Shown in pieces: positions 34,217 to 43,425 of a stretch of DNA of 64,000 bases (the stretch's first letter is position 1; each line of letters starts with the position of its first letter). The notes beneath the pieces are model-generated. The model saw nothing but the letters and a program-made list of their open reading frames with translations, did not search any database and had not been told where the DNA came from. Position numbers and translations under genes: made by a program. This DNA comes from Caldithrix abyssi DSM 13497 (GTDB lineage Bacteria; Calditrichota; Calditrichia; Calditrichales; Calditrichaceae): positions 4,914,542 through 4,978,541 of the forward strand of contig NZ_CP018099.1 in NCBI RefSeq assembly GCF_001886815.1. Reading direction: 5' to 3'.

Positions 34217-34960
34217 CTAATAAATCAGGGGAAGCAGTTGATATTTGTAAAGGGATTCCACGCGGTCCAACTGCCTTAAGTCGTTGCGAATTTGTTCCAC
34301 CGAGGTAAAAAAATCGACAGGATAATTGGGATACACATCTTTATTCTCCCCCTTTTTGGGAGGATTGTCCTGCATCAACTCCAAAAGAAACAACGATTGA
34401 TAAAGATAGGTACGAGCGGCTTCAAACTCACCCAATTGAATTAAACACCTGGCTTTAAGATGCGTGTACACAGCGCAAGAGGGGTTAAACGCCAAAGACC
34501 GGTTAATGCATCGCAGACCTTCCGAAAAATCTTTTTGATCATACAGCACAACCGTTGCCAGATAATTAATATATTCATCGTCGGGATAATCTTTGTAAAT
34601 TTCCAGAATATATTTATTGTACCGTTGACGGTATTCTTCCCAGGCCAGTTTACTGTTGAGTTCAAAAATTTTATGAATTAATTCCGGTGAAATTTCGGTA
34701 AATTGATCGCTGAGCTCCGAATAAATTTCGAAGGTTCTCTCAAAGGAAAAGGGCTCATCATCAAAAATATCTGGCGCTTTGTTTTTAGGACGCTTTGCCA
34801 GCTTTTCCATCTCTTCCGGATTGTTGCGCATGAAAACTTCGTTACCGATTTCGAAGATTTCATTGATCGATTCAAGAGTAAAAGCCAGCGTGTAATTGCG
34901 CTTGGCGTAAATATTAAAGATTTCCTGAATCGATTGTTGTAACTTTGATTTTGATATCAT
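34217..34960 (-). CDS. TPR-like helical protein, unknown function
   Basis: 247 residues from the ATG at 34960 (a GTG five codons upstream is possible). No signal peptide. The middle and end have TPR-like helix pairs: INYLATVVLYDQKDFSEGLRCI, NRSLAFNPSCAVYTHLKAR and CLIQLGEFEAARTYLYQSL. The first 100 residues are charged helices. Such proteins scaffold protein-protein contacts. It is the last minus-strand gene after the exported GH13 gene (64-base gap), but there is no functional link to see. Confidence 0.75.
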   Translation of the reverse strand: MISKSKLQQSIQEIFNIYAKRNYTLAFTLESINEIFEIGNEVFMRNNPEEMEKLAKRPKNKAPDIFDDEPFSFERTFEIYSELSDQFTEISPELIHKIFELNSKLAWEEYRQRYNKYILEIYKDYPDDEYINYLATVVLYDQKDFSEGLRCINRSLAFNPSCAVYTHLKARCLIQLGEFEAARTYLYQSLFLLELMQDNPPKKGENKDVYPNYPVDFFTSVEQIRNDLRQLDRVESLYKYQLLPLIY

Positions 34961-35038
34961 TTGTTTGCATCCCACCGGATATTTTTAAAACTGTTATTCA
35001 TTTTAACGTCGAGACTTCGAAAAATATCCTTTCCCTTC

Positions 35039-37663
35039 TTAATTCGTCGGATTCCGTAAGATTTTTACTTTTTTATCCGTATTTGAAAAATTGACGATCA
35101 CTTCTACAGAGTCTTCTTTGCCGTTTCTGACGAATTTCCACACCTTCCCACCATCATCGATTAAAAGATTCTGAAAATCACCCCGCTTAAGCGCCTCGCT
35201 TTGTTTTCTTAATTTAATGTGCTTTTTAAAAAAGTCAAACCATTTTTCATTATCTCCATGTTTAAACTGTGGACGCATCTGAGTGGCATAATATTCCTGA
35301 CCGTAGTAAATAAGCGGCGTTCCGGGTACGGTAAAAAGAACTTTCGTCATCATTTCAACGGTTTTTTTGTCAAACAACGTATTGAATCTTGGCAGATCGT
35401 GATTTTCCAGGTAACGTAAAACCTGGCTGTAACGAGGATAGTTGGTCACGCTCTTTTCCATCCCAAAAGGTATGGCCGAAAGCGGCTTATGGCCCCGTAA
35501 AACATCCAGCACATTGCCATAAAAATCGGTGTCATACGACATGTCAAATTCAAAATCATGAAACATCCACTGACGTGGTAAAACTTCATTTAACAAAAGG
35601 CATTGCGGATTTACTTCCTTAACCACGCGTCGAAATTGCTTCCAAAAATCATGGGGTATGGCCCAGGCTACATCACATCGAAAACCGTCCACGCCCACAT
35701 TTAACCAGAACAACGCCGAGTTTAGAATGTAATGCCTGACCCACGGATTGTTAAAGTTCAAATTTACCAGCGTATCCCAGTCGTTATGATATCCCCACGT
35801 ACCGTCCGATTTCCAGTAAAACCAGGAGCGCAACGGTGATTTTTGGTTTTCGGCCGCGGCTTTTACAAAACGGTGTTGATCTGAAAGATGGTTAGCGATA
35901 AAATCAAAGATAACTTTTATGCCCAGCCTGTGCGCCTCTGCAATCAATTGGCGGTAATCGTTTAATGAACCGTAATCTTTTTCGATGGTAAACAATGAAG
36001 TCGGCGCGTAACCATGTTCCGTGGGACCGTCATAAACCGGTAATAGCCAGATGGCATCCACGCCCAGACGTTTTAAATAGGGCAATTCTGAAATAACGCC
36101 TTTTAAATCTCCCTGAGCCGTAAACTTACGTACAAATAAGGAATAGAAAACAGACGTATCTGCCCAGGCAGGCGTCTTACGCAGGTCCATCCATTCCGTT
36201 TCTTCAAAATGGTTTATCAATAATTTTTGCGGAGCCGACCAGTTCCGGCCATGCTCCATTACCAGGTAGTAGTAATAATTACCATGGGGCCAGTTTTTAT
36301 CAAATATTAAACGGTTGGCCCGTGTCTTTAATTTGTTCACCGGATTGTTAATATCCGAAAACCAGTGAAATTTAACATCTTGGGCTGTTGAATCCGGCAC
36401 GAACGCCACTTTTAGTTGCCGTTCCGCTTGCTCACTGTTTGAATAAAAGCGCCCTTCAAATACTTTGTTGCCTGCCACGCGTTTTAATGAATTAAAACCA
36501 TTCCAGCCGTCCGGCACTTTTTCTTTATTTTGAGGATCCGGCATCCACAGGGAATCGTTTACAACGTACTTATATTCCCAGATGCCCGGCGGCAGTTCAA
36601 TAGCTATTTGCCATTTTTGGGTCTCCTGATTCCATTGCATCTTATGTACATCGGCCTTCCAGTTATTGAACTCGCCGACCAGCGATACTTTTTGCGGCTT
36701 AAGCCCGTCGTTAAATTGCACGGAAAAAAGAACGCGCTTTTTGGGCGCTGGCAGTACAATCACTTCGGTCTCGTCACTGACCTGTGCGCCGGCAGAGTCC
36801 CGGACCATTAAGCGAAATTTGTAGCGGCCGGCCTTGTTGGCTTTGAAGGTAGCAAAAGGCGTTTCAGCTTCCATCAATTTGACTTTTTTGCCTGCAACCT
36901 GACGCCATTCATAACGCACCAGCGGTTCAAAATCCGGATCAAACGACATGCCCGCATTCAGCCTGACCGCCTGGTTTAAAAAAACAATCTTTGTGGCGCC
37001 GGCTTCTGCAACGGGTTTTACATTTTTTAGGTTTACAAAATAAATGCCTTCCTTTTCATACACCATCCGCTTTTTCTTTTTATCAATCAGGCGCACCTGC
37101 CATTGATGCTCGCCCTCTGATAAAGGAAGCAGTACGGCGAGCATGTTCTTCTGTTTTTTATCATATTCCATTCTTGTCGAATCAATGTAAATTTCCACAT
37201 CAAAGTTTTGTAAAATTTTGTCAAGCGATTGATTGAAGTAAAAACGCAGACTATCAACCGCAAAGTAAAGCCAGCTTCCTGTTGCCGGCGTTGTTTTTTC
37301 AATTTTTGGTATAGGCCTTGAAGACACAAAAATTTTAGAATTGGAATACGGGCCGTCATACGCTTTTACCATGGGGTCTTTAACCCACAGCGCATTATTG
37401 ATCACAAAGCGGTACAGATGCCAGCCTTCTTTTAGTGGAATGGTAATTTGCCATTTTCCTGAGCCGTCATTTTTCAGGTAGTACCATTTTTGCCAGTCAG
37501 AAAAGTCGCCAACCACCGCTATTTCCCGGATGTCATACTTCTTTGCGGAATTATCAAAAATAAACGTCCACTTAACGGGCGGACTTATTTGCTGTTTTAG
37601 GATAACCAATGTCAGCGAAATTAAAAGAAGCAAAAATAAAATAATTTGAGATAGGCGTTGCAT
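35039..37663 (-). CDS. exported GH13 alpha-amylase family enzyme with E-set and PKD-like domains
   Basis: 874 residues. N-terminal signal or anchor (about 6-24). A CBM48/E-set domain (about 32-110: AVVGDFSDWQKWYYL), a PKD-like domain (about 215-305: AGMSFDPDFEPLVRYEW), a second E-set (about 310-385: VSLVGEFNNWKADVHKM) and a GH13 barrel (about 495-874). Catalytic residues are intact: D664 in GFRCDVAW, E693 in LLNEVLP and D756 in ENHDLPR. It is likely a periplasmic or surface enzyme hydrolysing starch, glycogen or maltodextrins; neopullulanase or cyclomaltodextrinase activity is possible. Confidence 0.9.
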   Translation of the reverse strand: MQRLSQIILFLLLLISLTLVILKQQISPPVKWTFIFDNSAKKYDIREIAVVGDFSDWQKWYYLKNDGSGKWQITIPLKEGWHLYRFVINNALWVKDPMVKAYDGPYSNSKIFVSSRPIPKIEKTTPATGSWLYFAVDSLRFYFNQSLDKILQNFDVEIYIDSTRMEYDKKQKNMLAVLLPLSEGEHQWQVRLIDKKKKRMVYEKEGIYFVNLKNVKPVAEAGATKIVFLNQAVRLNAGMSFDPDFEPLVRYEWRQVAGKKVKLMEAETPFATFKANKAGRYKFRLMVRDSAGAQVSDETEVIVLPAPKKRVLFSVQFNDGLKPQKVSLVGEFNNWKADVHKMQWNQETQKWQIAIELPPGIWEYKYVVNDSLWMPDPQNKEKVPDGWNGFNSLKRVAGNKVFEGRFYSNSEQAERQLKVAFVPDSTAQDVKFHWFSDINNPVNKLKTRANRLIFDKNWPHGNYYYYLVMEHGRNWSAPQKLLINHFEETEWMDLRKTPAWADTSVFYSLFVRKFTAQGDLKGVISELPYLKRLGVDAIWLLPVYDGPTEHGYAPTSLFTIEKDYGSLNDYRQLIAEAHRLGIKVIFDFIANHLSDQHRFVKAAAENQKSPLRSWFYWKSDGTWGYHNDWDTLVNLNFNNPWVRHYILNSALFWLNVGVDGFRCDVAWAIPHDFWKQFRRVVKEVNPQCLLLNEVLPRQWMFHDFEFDMSYDTDFYGNVLDVLRGHKPLSAIPFGMEKSVTNYPRYSQVLRYLENHDLPRFNTLFDKKTVEMMTKVLFTVPGTPLIYYGQEYYATQMRPQFKHGDNEKWFDFFKKHIKLRKQSEALKRGDFQNLLIDDGGKVWKFVRNGKEDSVEVIVNFSNTDKKVKILRNPTN

Positions 37664-37752
37664 TTCATTGCTCCATTTTTAATTTTTGTTTCATCTTAAC
37701 ATCGAATTCTTTAAATTTCAAACAATTATTCTAAAAAGCGTGAGGAGGGAAT

Positions 37753-38985
37753 TTGAAATATAAAATCATCCTGTTTTTATTTCTTTCTTTGTTAATTTTT
37801 TCGTGCCAGCCGCGCGTAAAACCTACAAAAGTTTCCAGAGCCCCTCAAATTAAAGTTTTACTGTCCCGCTTTAATAACGTCGATTCCATTCGTTTAGAAG
37901 GCCGATATTCTTTGCAACTGGAAGAAGCGCTTTACGAACTTGGCAAAAAAAATAATTTTTTTTACATTTCTCCTTCAAAATCCGGCTTTAAATTTTACAG
38001 CGACAACCGTCTGTTTGTATTTAATTCTAACGCCACCGTCACTCTTACGCCCGAAAACGCTCAGGACAGTCATTTTGAATTTCATAAAAATTGGTACAAA
38101 GGAAAAATCATTTTAATGCTGGGTGATCAACAAAACATTTTATTGATTAACCAGATCGACCTTGAAGAATACCTAAAAACCGTACTGGTTGGCGAAATGC
38201 CTTCAAACAAAGATTCCTATTTCGAAGCCTTAAAAGCCCAGGCCATTTGCGCCCGCACGTACGCTCTTGAACGGATGAAAAAAAATGCCGAAAAACCGTT
38301 TCATGTTTACTCTGATGTAAGGGACCAGGTTTATGCCAGTCTGAAGCGGCAAACACGGCTCGCCAGCGCCGCCGTCCAGGCCACGCGCGGCGTTGTTTTG
38401 ATGTACAAAGACCGTTTCGCCCGCACCTATTTTCACTCTACCTGCGGCGGCATGCTGGAAGACATTACCAATTATTGGGGCGGAGATTCTATTCCTTATC
38501 TTAAAAGCCGTAAAGATATTGTTGGCCATCAATTTGCCTGCCAGCCTTCTCCTCATTTTCGCTGGCAAAAAACCTTCTCTTTTAAGCAGATCGATTCGTT
38601 ATTCCAGATTAAATTTCACAAGTCTGGCCTTTCGCGTAATCCGCAGGATACGATTGCGCTACATCTTACCCTTAAAGTTTTACAGCGTACAGCATCCGGC
38701 AGGGTAAAATCTCTGGAGATATCCTACGCCGATACTTCTGTAGTACTGAACAATTTTTCCATTCGTAAGTTTTTTTCCCTAAACGGAAAAGGAGCGTTGC
38801 CCAGCCTGTTATTTAAAATGCAGGCCGTAAACGATTCCACCTTATTGATTAGTGGCGCAGGTTATGGCCATGGCGTCGGTATGTGCCAGTGGGGCGCCTT
38901 AAATATGTCTGAACAAGGGTTTAAATACTACGACATCCTGGTTAACCAGTATTTCCCCGGGACCTATTTAAAGGAGATCTACTAA
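37753..38985 (+). CDS. SpoIID/LytB-family lipoprotein
   Basis: 410 residues from a TTG start with GAGGAGGGA 4 bases upstream. Lipobox IFSC (C18). The SpoIID domain spans about 130-405: LINQIDLEEYLKTVLVGEMP, EALKAQAICARTYALERM, TYFHSTCGG and the C-terminal GYGHGVGMCQWGALNMSEQG. In sporulating firmicutes SpoIID is a lytic transglycosylase cutting glycan strands stripped of stem peptides; homologues in diderms probably do the same at division sites. The next gene, sharing one base, encodes a SPOR lipoprotein. Confidence 0.93.
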   Translation: MKYKIILFLFLSLLIFSCQPRVKPTKVSRAPQIKVLLSRFNNVDSIRLEGRYSLQLEEALYELGKKNNFFYISPSKSGFKFYSDNRLFVFNSNATVTLTPENAQDSHFEFHKNWYKGKIILMLGDQQNILLINQIDLEEYLKTVLVGEMPSNKDSYFEALKAQAICARTYALERMKKNAEKPFHVYSDVRDQVYASLKRQTRLASAAVQATRGVVLMYKDRFARTYFHSTCGGMLEDITNYWGGDSIPYLKSRKDIVGHQFACQPSPHFRWQKTFSFKQIDSLFQIKFHKSGLSRNPQDTIALHLTLKVLQRTASGRVKSLEISYADTSVVLNNFSIRKFFSLNGKGALPSLLFKMQAVNDSTLLISGAGYGHGVGMCQWGALNMSEQGFKYYDILVNQYFPGTYLKEIY

Positions 38986-39758
38986 TGTTTAAATACAAAA
39001 TTGCCTTTTTTATTTTAAGCGCGGCTTTGATTTTAAACAGTTGCCATCCCTCGCTTATTAAAAAATCTAAAGAAAAAGACAACATCGACAGCGTACTCTT
39101 TTATCAGAAAGAGGATATTCCCGATCCCTTCTTAGACGGCTTGCTGTCGCCCCCCGATCATGAGGTCGTTCAACTCGAAAAAATAATTACGCCCAAAATA
39201 AAGTCGAAAAAATTCAAAGAAATTGACGGTTTTCGTGTTCAAGTTTTTGCCAGCGTTGATTCTTTTAACGCATTAAATCTTTTAAAAAACTTAAAAACAA
39301 TGGTTAAAGACAGCGTGTACCTGATTCATGAAAAAAACCTGTTTAAAGTACAGGCCGGCGACTTCCCTTATCGACAGCAGGCCGATTCATTGCGGGAATT
39401 TATCAAACAAAAGGGCTATCCAGGCGCATGGACCGTACAGCGAAAAATTTTAATTCCAATCAAGGAATCTACTCCTATTAAGACAGCCGCGTCTTCCCCA
39501 ACCGTTAATATGAAAAGAACTGCCGATTTAAGCGAATTTTACCAGATTCAGGTTTTTGCCACCACAAGCAAACAAAAAGCGCAGAGCATTGTCGATCAAC
39601 TTTCCTTACGCTATGATTTCCCCTGTGAATACCGCTTGCAAAACCAATTGTACAAAGTTCTGCTGGGACGCTTTGCCACAAGAGCAGAAGCTGAATCGGT
39701 ATTAAAAGAAATAAAAGCTCTTGGCTTTAAAGATGCCTGGATTGTTCACCAACCTTAG
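38985..39758 (+). CDS. lipoprotein with two SPOR domains
   Basis: 257 residues, lipobox LILNSC (C20). Two SPOR domains are visible: about 80-155 (FRVQVFASVDSFNALNLLKN, LFKVQAGDFPYRQQAD) and about 180-257 (FYQIQVFATTSKQKAQSIVD, LYKVLLGRFATRAEAESVL). SPOR domains bind glycan strands lacking stem peptides, which mark septal peptidoglycan. Its ATG shares one base with the spoIID-like stop codon, so the two are made together and probably meet on the same denuded glycan. Confidence 0.93.
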   Translation: MFKYKIAFFILSAALILNSCHPSLIKKSKEKDNIDSVLFYQKEDIPDPFLDGLLSPPDHEVVQLEKIITPKIKSKKFKEIDGFRVQVFASVDSFNALNLLKNLKTMVKDSVYLIHEKNLFKVQAGDFPYRQQADSLREFIKQKGYPGAWTVQRKILIPIKESTPIKTAASSPTVNMKRTADLSEFYQIQVFATTSKQKAQSIVDQLSLRYDFPCEYRLQNQLYKVLLGRFATRAEAESVLKEIKALGFKDAWIVHQP

Positions 39759-39769
39759 GAGGTGCAAAA

Positions 39770-40984
39770 ATGGACAATTTTTATTTCAATTACAAAGATT
39801 TGTTCAAGGCTCCACGAAAAGCCATTGGCCCCCAGCGCATCGGTCTTGCCATGTTGGGGCTAATGGCGGCTCATGTGGTTTACTTGTTTTTTACCTATCT
39901 GGCCTTTTTAAGCGGCGGGCAGGGGATTGCCGAAGTATGGGCTAAGTATGGGTTGTTTCCCTGCGCTTATGCCGTAGGTTTGCCTTTTTATGCTTACATT
40001 ATTTACTGGATTGGCCTTCTTTTAACGGGCTTTATTCTTCTGTTAATGAATGTTGCCGTTGCCCGTGCGGCCTATATGCATTTAAGAGAAAATTTATTTT
40101 ACACATGGAAGCAGGCTCTTCGTTTCGCCAGGAGCAAGGCGCTTTCTGTGGTTGGCATTTTTATTACCTTTGCTTTTTTAATTTTACCTTTTATTTTTGG
40201 CGCAATTGTTATGGCGTTAATTGGTAAAATTCCCTGGTTTGGCGAAATTTTAAACTCATTAGCCACTCTGCCATACATTTTTGCCGGAATGGTTCTGGTT
40301 TTCTTTACTTTAAGTTTGTTTGTTTCTGTGTTTTTTGGGCCGGTGATCATTTCCACTTCAGAAGAAGATGGCCTGGGCGCCGCTGTTCAGTCTTTACACT
40401 TGACCTGGGGCCAACCCTGGCGACTGGTTTTTTATGGCCTCATTATCGCCATTCTCGAAGTCTTTGGCATCTTCTTTTTTGCCTTTGTTTTAAAGATCGG
40501 GTTGATCATTTATTCAATCCTTTTCATGCCATTAATGCATTCCCTTGCTCCCATACTGGACAATGCTCTTCGCCTGGTACAAATTTCCATGGGCGTTGTC
40601 AACGACTGGATTTTTGATCTTTTAGGGCCCACGGGCAGTAAGCTTTTTTATTTAAAGCAAGATTACGAAGCGCTTGCCTCCTCGATACCGCTGTCCACGG
40701 TTATTTCTTCCTACATTGTTTTTTTCTTCTTTTTAATTGCCGCTTATATGACTATTGGTTATGGCGAAGCCGTTGGCATTACAGGCCTGGTTATCGCTTA
40801 TGTGATTTTTGATAAAAAGTTGACCAACACCAATTTGCTCACCAGAAAAGACAGTGAAATTGAAGAAGAAGATGACGACGATGATCAGCCTACCGAAGAA
40901 GACACGAAAAATCTTTCTGATGAACCTGAGAATGAAGATGATGAAAAAAGCAATGAACAAACAACTGCCGAAGAAAACTCCTGA
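39770..40984 (+). CDS. polytopic membrane protein with acidic tail, unknown
   Basis: 404 residues. About six to seven hydrophobic segments (about 27-46, 62-85, 120-150, 160-190, 215-250, 300-330) then a strongly acidic tail (about 360-404: EEEDDDDDQPTEED). No family recognised; the early layout is loosely like YIP1/DUF975 proteins. AGGAGGTG lies just upstream. It follows the SPOR gene after 11 bases and closes the operon with the hairpin at 40999-41031, so a role in envelope or division is plausible but unproven. Confidence 0.8.
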   Translation: MDNFYFNYKDLFKAPRKAIGPQRIGLAMLGLMAAHVVYLFFTYLAFLSGGQGIAEVWAKYGLFPCAYAVGLPFYAYIIYWIGLLLTGFILLLMNVAVARAAYMHLRENLFYTWKQALRFARSKALSVVGIFITFAFLILPFIFGAIVMALIGKIPWFGEILNSLATLPYIFAGMVLVFFTLSLFVSVFFGPVIISTSEEDGLGAAVQSLHLTWGQPWRLVFYGLIIAILEVFGIFFFAFVLKIGLIIYSILFMPLMHSLAPILDNALRLVQISMGVVNDWIFDLLGPTGSKLFYLKQDYEALASSIPLSTVISSYIVFFFFLIAAYMTIGYGEAVGITGLVIAYVIFDKKLTNTNLLTRKDSEIEEEDDDDDQPTEEDTKNLSDEPENEDDEKSNEQTTAEENS

Positions 40985-40998
40985 AACCAATCACTCAT

Positions 40999-41036
40999 CC
41001 TGTCATTCCCGCGTCGACCGGGAATGACAGGTTTTT
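40999..41036 (+). terminator. intrinsic terminator
   Basis: CCTGTCATTCCCG, 7-base loop, CGGGAATGACAGG, then TTTTT: a perfect 13-bp stem with a T-run, 15 bases after the spoIID operon. The stem sequence (TCATTCCCG...CGGGAATGA) is of a type often dispersed in genomes. Confidence 0.9.
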
Positions 41037-41153
41037 AGTTTGTTTTTGTACTTCATGTTCTATTGAAATCACAAGCGATTCATCCATTCCATTTTCTCTA
41101 CCGCTTTCATGATTTCAGGTAGCTTAACGCATGAAGAGAAAACGTTTTTACGA

Positions 41154-42407
41154 TTATGGCCGTAGCTTAAAGGCCTTCAAAAGGCGATCGGTAGCGCCTG
41201 TTTTATTTTGGACATATTGGCCTGCCTTGCGGCCCACAACCTGTGTCAGCCCTGGATCGGTCATTAACTTTTCCATGACCTCCACAAATTCATCGTTTGT
41301 TCGTACTACCAGAGCGCCGTTTTGATTGACGAGGTCAACCGCTTCAAATGAATTTTCGTAAACGGGTCCAAACAAAACCGGAATGGCATAAACGGCCGCT
41401 TCCATTACATTGTGAATTCCCTGCTTAAAGCTTCCTCCAACGTAAGCCCAGGCCGCATATTTGTAAAGATCGGCCAGCACGCCCACCACATCTACCACCA
41501 ACGCTCTTTCCGTCTGCAGATTTTCTTTTGAAGAAAATGTTAACGCCCCAAAGGAGGAAAAATCATCTAATAGCTGTCCGACAAATTGCTCCGATGGCTG
41601 ATGCGGAACGACGATCACCTTTAAATCGGTGTATTTTCGCATTAAATCCAGCAATCCTGTTTTTATTGCATTATAGTCTTCCGGCCAGATGCTCCCTAAA
41701 ACAAGCATCCTTTTGTCGATCCACCTCTTTTTTAACAACCCCTTTTTAAGGGCTATTTCCTTTCGAATCAAAACCTGATCGAATTTTGTGTCGCCAACAA
41801 CTTTAACGCGTTGTATTTTGAAGTGTTTTTTAAAGCGCCGCGCATCATCTTCACTAATAGTAAAAATCGTATCAAAGGCTGCATAGGCTTCTTGCAGAAG
41901 GAATCTGTAAAAAACATTTAAACGCGACGACTTTGGGGAAAGCGACGCATTTACAAGATAAAGCGGAATGTGCATTTTTTTTGCCGCCAGCACCTGATTG
42001 GGCCATACATCATGCTTGGAAATTATTAATATTTCTGGCTTCAACTGTTTAAAAATCTTTTTCCATAGCCAAAACAGATCAAACGGCAAGTAAACATGCA
42101 CTTCATCCGGCATGGTCTTTTTTGCATGCTCAAAGCCGGATGCCGAAAAAAAAGTGACAATAATTCTGAATTTATCACCCAGACGATGAATAATCGGGCG
42201 AATATGCTCAAACTCCCCCAGAGAAGAAGCGTGAATCATTAGCGCCGGTTTTTGCGCGTCCTTTAATTTTCTAAGTATACGTATGGCATTATAGCGTCCG
42301 GAAATGGCCTGTTTCATTTTTTTATTAAACAATCCGGCAATATGAACGCCAATCAAAAGGATGGGAATAAACACAAAGCGATAAATAATTCTGGCCAAAA
42401 CTCGCAT
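41154..42407 (-). CDS. waaA: 3-deoxy-D-manno-octulosonic acid (Kdo) transferase
   Basis: 417 residues. GT30 fold: an N-terminal membrane-anchor helix (about 5-25), ASSLGEFEHIRPII (the HxSxGE-like motif that includes the catalytic Glu), HDVWPNQ (the ELWPN position), VVGDTKFDQ, and VVPHQPSEQF with GGSFKQGIHNVMEAAVYAIPV for CMP-Kdo binding. It adds Kdo to lipid A precursor at the inner-membrane cytoplasmic face, which shows that this organism makes LPS. One base separates it from the upstream heptosyltransferase gene. Confidence 0.93.
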   Translation of the reverse strand: MRVLARIIYRFVFIPILLIGVHIAGLFNKKMKQAISGRYNAIRILRKLKDAQKPALMIHASSLGEFEHIRPIIHRLGDKFRIIVTFFSASGFEHAKKTMPDEVHVYLPFDLFWLWKKIFKQLKPEILIISKHDVWPNQVLAAKKMHIPLYLVNASLSPKSSRLNVFYRFLLQEAYAAFDTIFTISEDDARRFKKHFKIQRVKVVGDTKFDQVLIRKEIALKKGLLKKRWIDKRMLVLGSIWPEDYNAIKTGLLDLMRKYTDLKVIVVPHQPSEQFVGQLLDDFSSFGALTFSSKENLQTERALVVDVVGVLADLYKYAAWAYVGGSFKQGIHNVMEAAVYAIPVLFGPVYENSFEAVDLVNQNGALVVRTNDEFVEVMEKLMTDPGLTQVVGRKAGQYVQNKTGATDRLLKAFKLRP

Positions 42408-42408
42408 T

Positions 42409-43422
42409 TTACATCCAGTTTTTTAATTGGTTAAAGACCATTTGCGGAGGAATCGATTTCATACATTTAAAATGGAACAGAGGGCATCTTTTTCTGCCCA
42501 CATGTGAACATGGACGACACCACAGATTATTATTTTCCATAACAATACTTTTTGCGCGGTAGGGAAAGAAGCCAAATTCTTTAACGGTAGATCCAAAAAT
42601 TGCCAGAACGGGTGTGCGAACGGCCGCCGCCATGTGCATTACGCCCGAATCATTAGATACTACAAATTTTGCCTTATTCAACACGTAGGCCGTCTCCAGC
42701 AAACTCAACTTACCAGCCAGATTGAGCACCCTTTCCGAAGTTACCAGCGGTCTAAAGCTTTCTGCTTCAACCGCGTTTCCTAATAAGATAATTTTGTAAT
42801 GTCCTTCATCTTCTATTAATTGGATTAACTTTCTGAAATATTCGATGGGCCATTGTTTGGTTTGAAAACCTGCGCCCGGAGCAATGGCTATCATTTTGCC
42901 GTGTAAAAAATCGTTTTTTAGCTTGAATCGTAACGTTTTTACATTTCTATCTTTCCAGAACAACTCAAGTCCCTGAGAATCATCTTTGATTCCAAGCGGC
43001 CTGCCTACATTTAAATATTTTTCCGGAACAGGGATTACTTCCCTGAACAAATTAATTTTAAAATAAACCAGCAAGGCGCGTTTGAATTTATTTTTTTTCA
43101 TACGATAAATTTTGGCCGGCAAATTGAAGGTCAAAATACGGCTGCGAATATTGTTGTGCAAATCCAGGATGTAGTCGTAATTACGCGCTTTGATTTTTTT
43201 TCTTAAGGCTAAAAGCCCTTTCAGCCCCGCTTGATCATCAAAGGTGAAAATCGTATTTAAGTGAGGGTTATACTGGATTAACTCGAAAAATTTTTTTTTG
43301 ACGACAAAATCTATTTTAGCATTGTAAAAAGCAATCCGCGTTTGACGAATGAAAGGCGTGGTCAGTAAAATATCGCCAATCGAACTGAAGCGAATAATCA
43401 AAACTCGTTTTACAGATTCCAT
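42409..43422 (-). CDS. glycosyltransferase family 9 (heptosyltransferase-like)
   Basis: 337 residues. The GT9 N-terminal motif RVLIIRFSSIGDILLTTPFI (residues about 6-25) and C-terminal MIAIAPGAGFQTKQWP, VVSNDSGVMHMAAAV and VLAIFGST are all visible. The family transfers ADP-heptose onto Kdo or heptose of the LPS core. A cysteine-rich end (CRPCSHVGRKRCPLFHFKC) is a common feature of this subfamily. It lies between the polyprenyl synthase gene and waaA, in what looks like one envelope operon. Confidence 0.9.
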   Translation of the reverse strand: MESVKRVLIIRFSSIGDILLTTPFIRQTRIAFYNAKIDFVVKKKFFELIQYNPHLNTIFTFDDQAGLKGLLALRKKIKARNYDYILDLHNNIRSRILTFNLPAKIYRMKKNKFKRALLVYFKINLFREVIPVPEKYLNVGRPLGIKDDSQGLELFWKDRNVKTLRFKLKNDFLHGKMIAIAPGAGFQTKQWPIEYFRKLIQLIEDEGHYKIILLGNAVEAESFRPLVTSERVLNLAGKLSLLETAYVLNKAKFVVSNDSGVMHMAAAVRTPVLAIFGSTVKEFGFFPYRAKSIVMENNNLWCRPCSHVGRKRCPLFHFKCMKSIPPQMVFNQLKNWM

Positions 43423-43425
43423 ATC

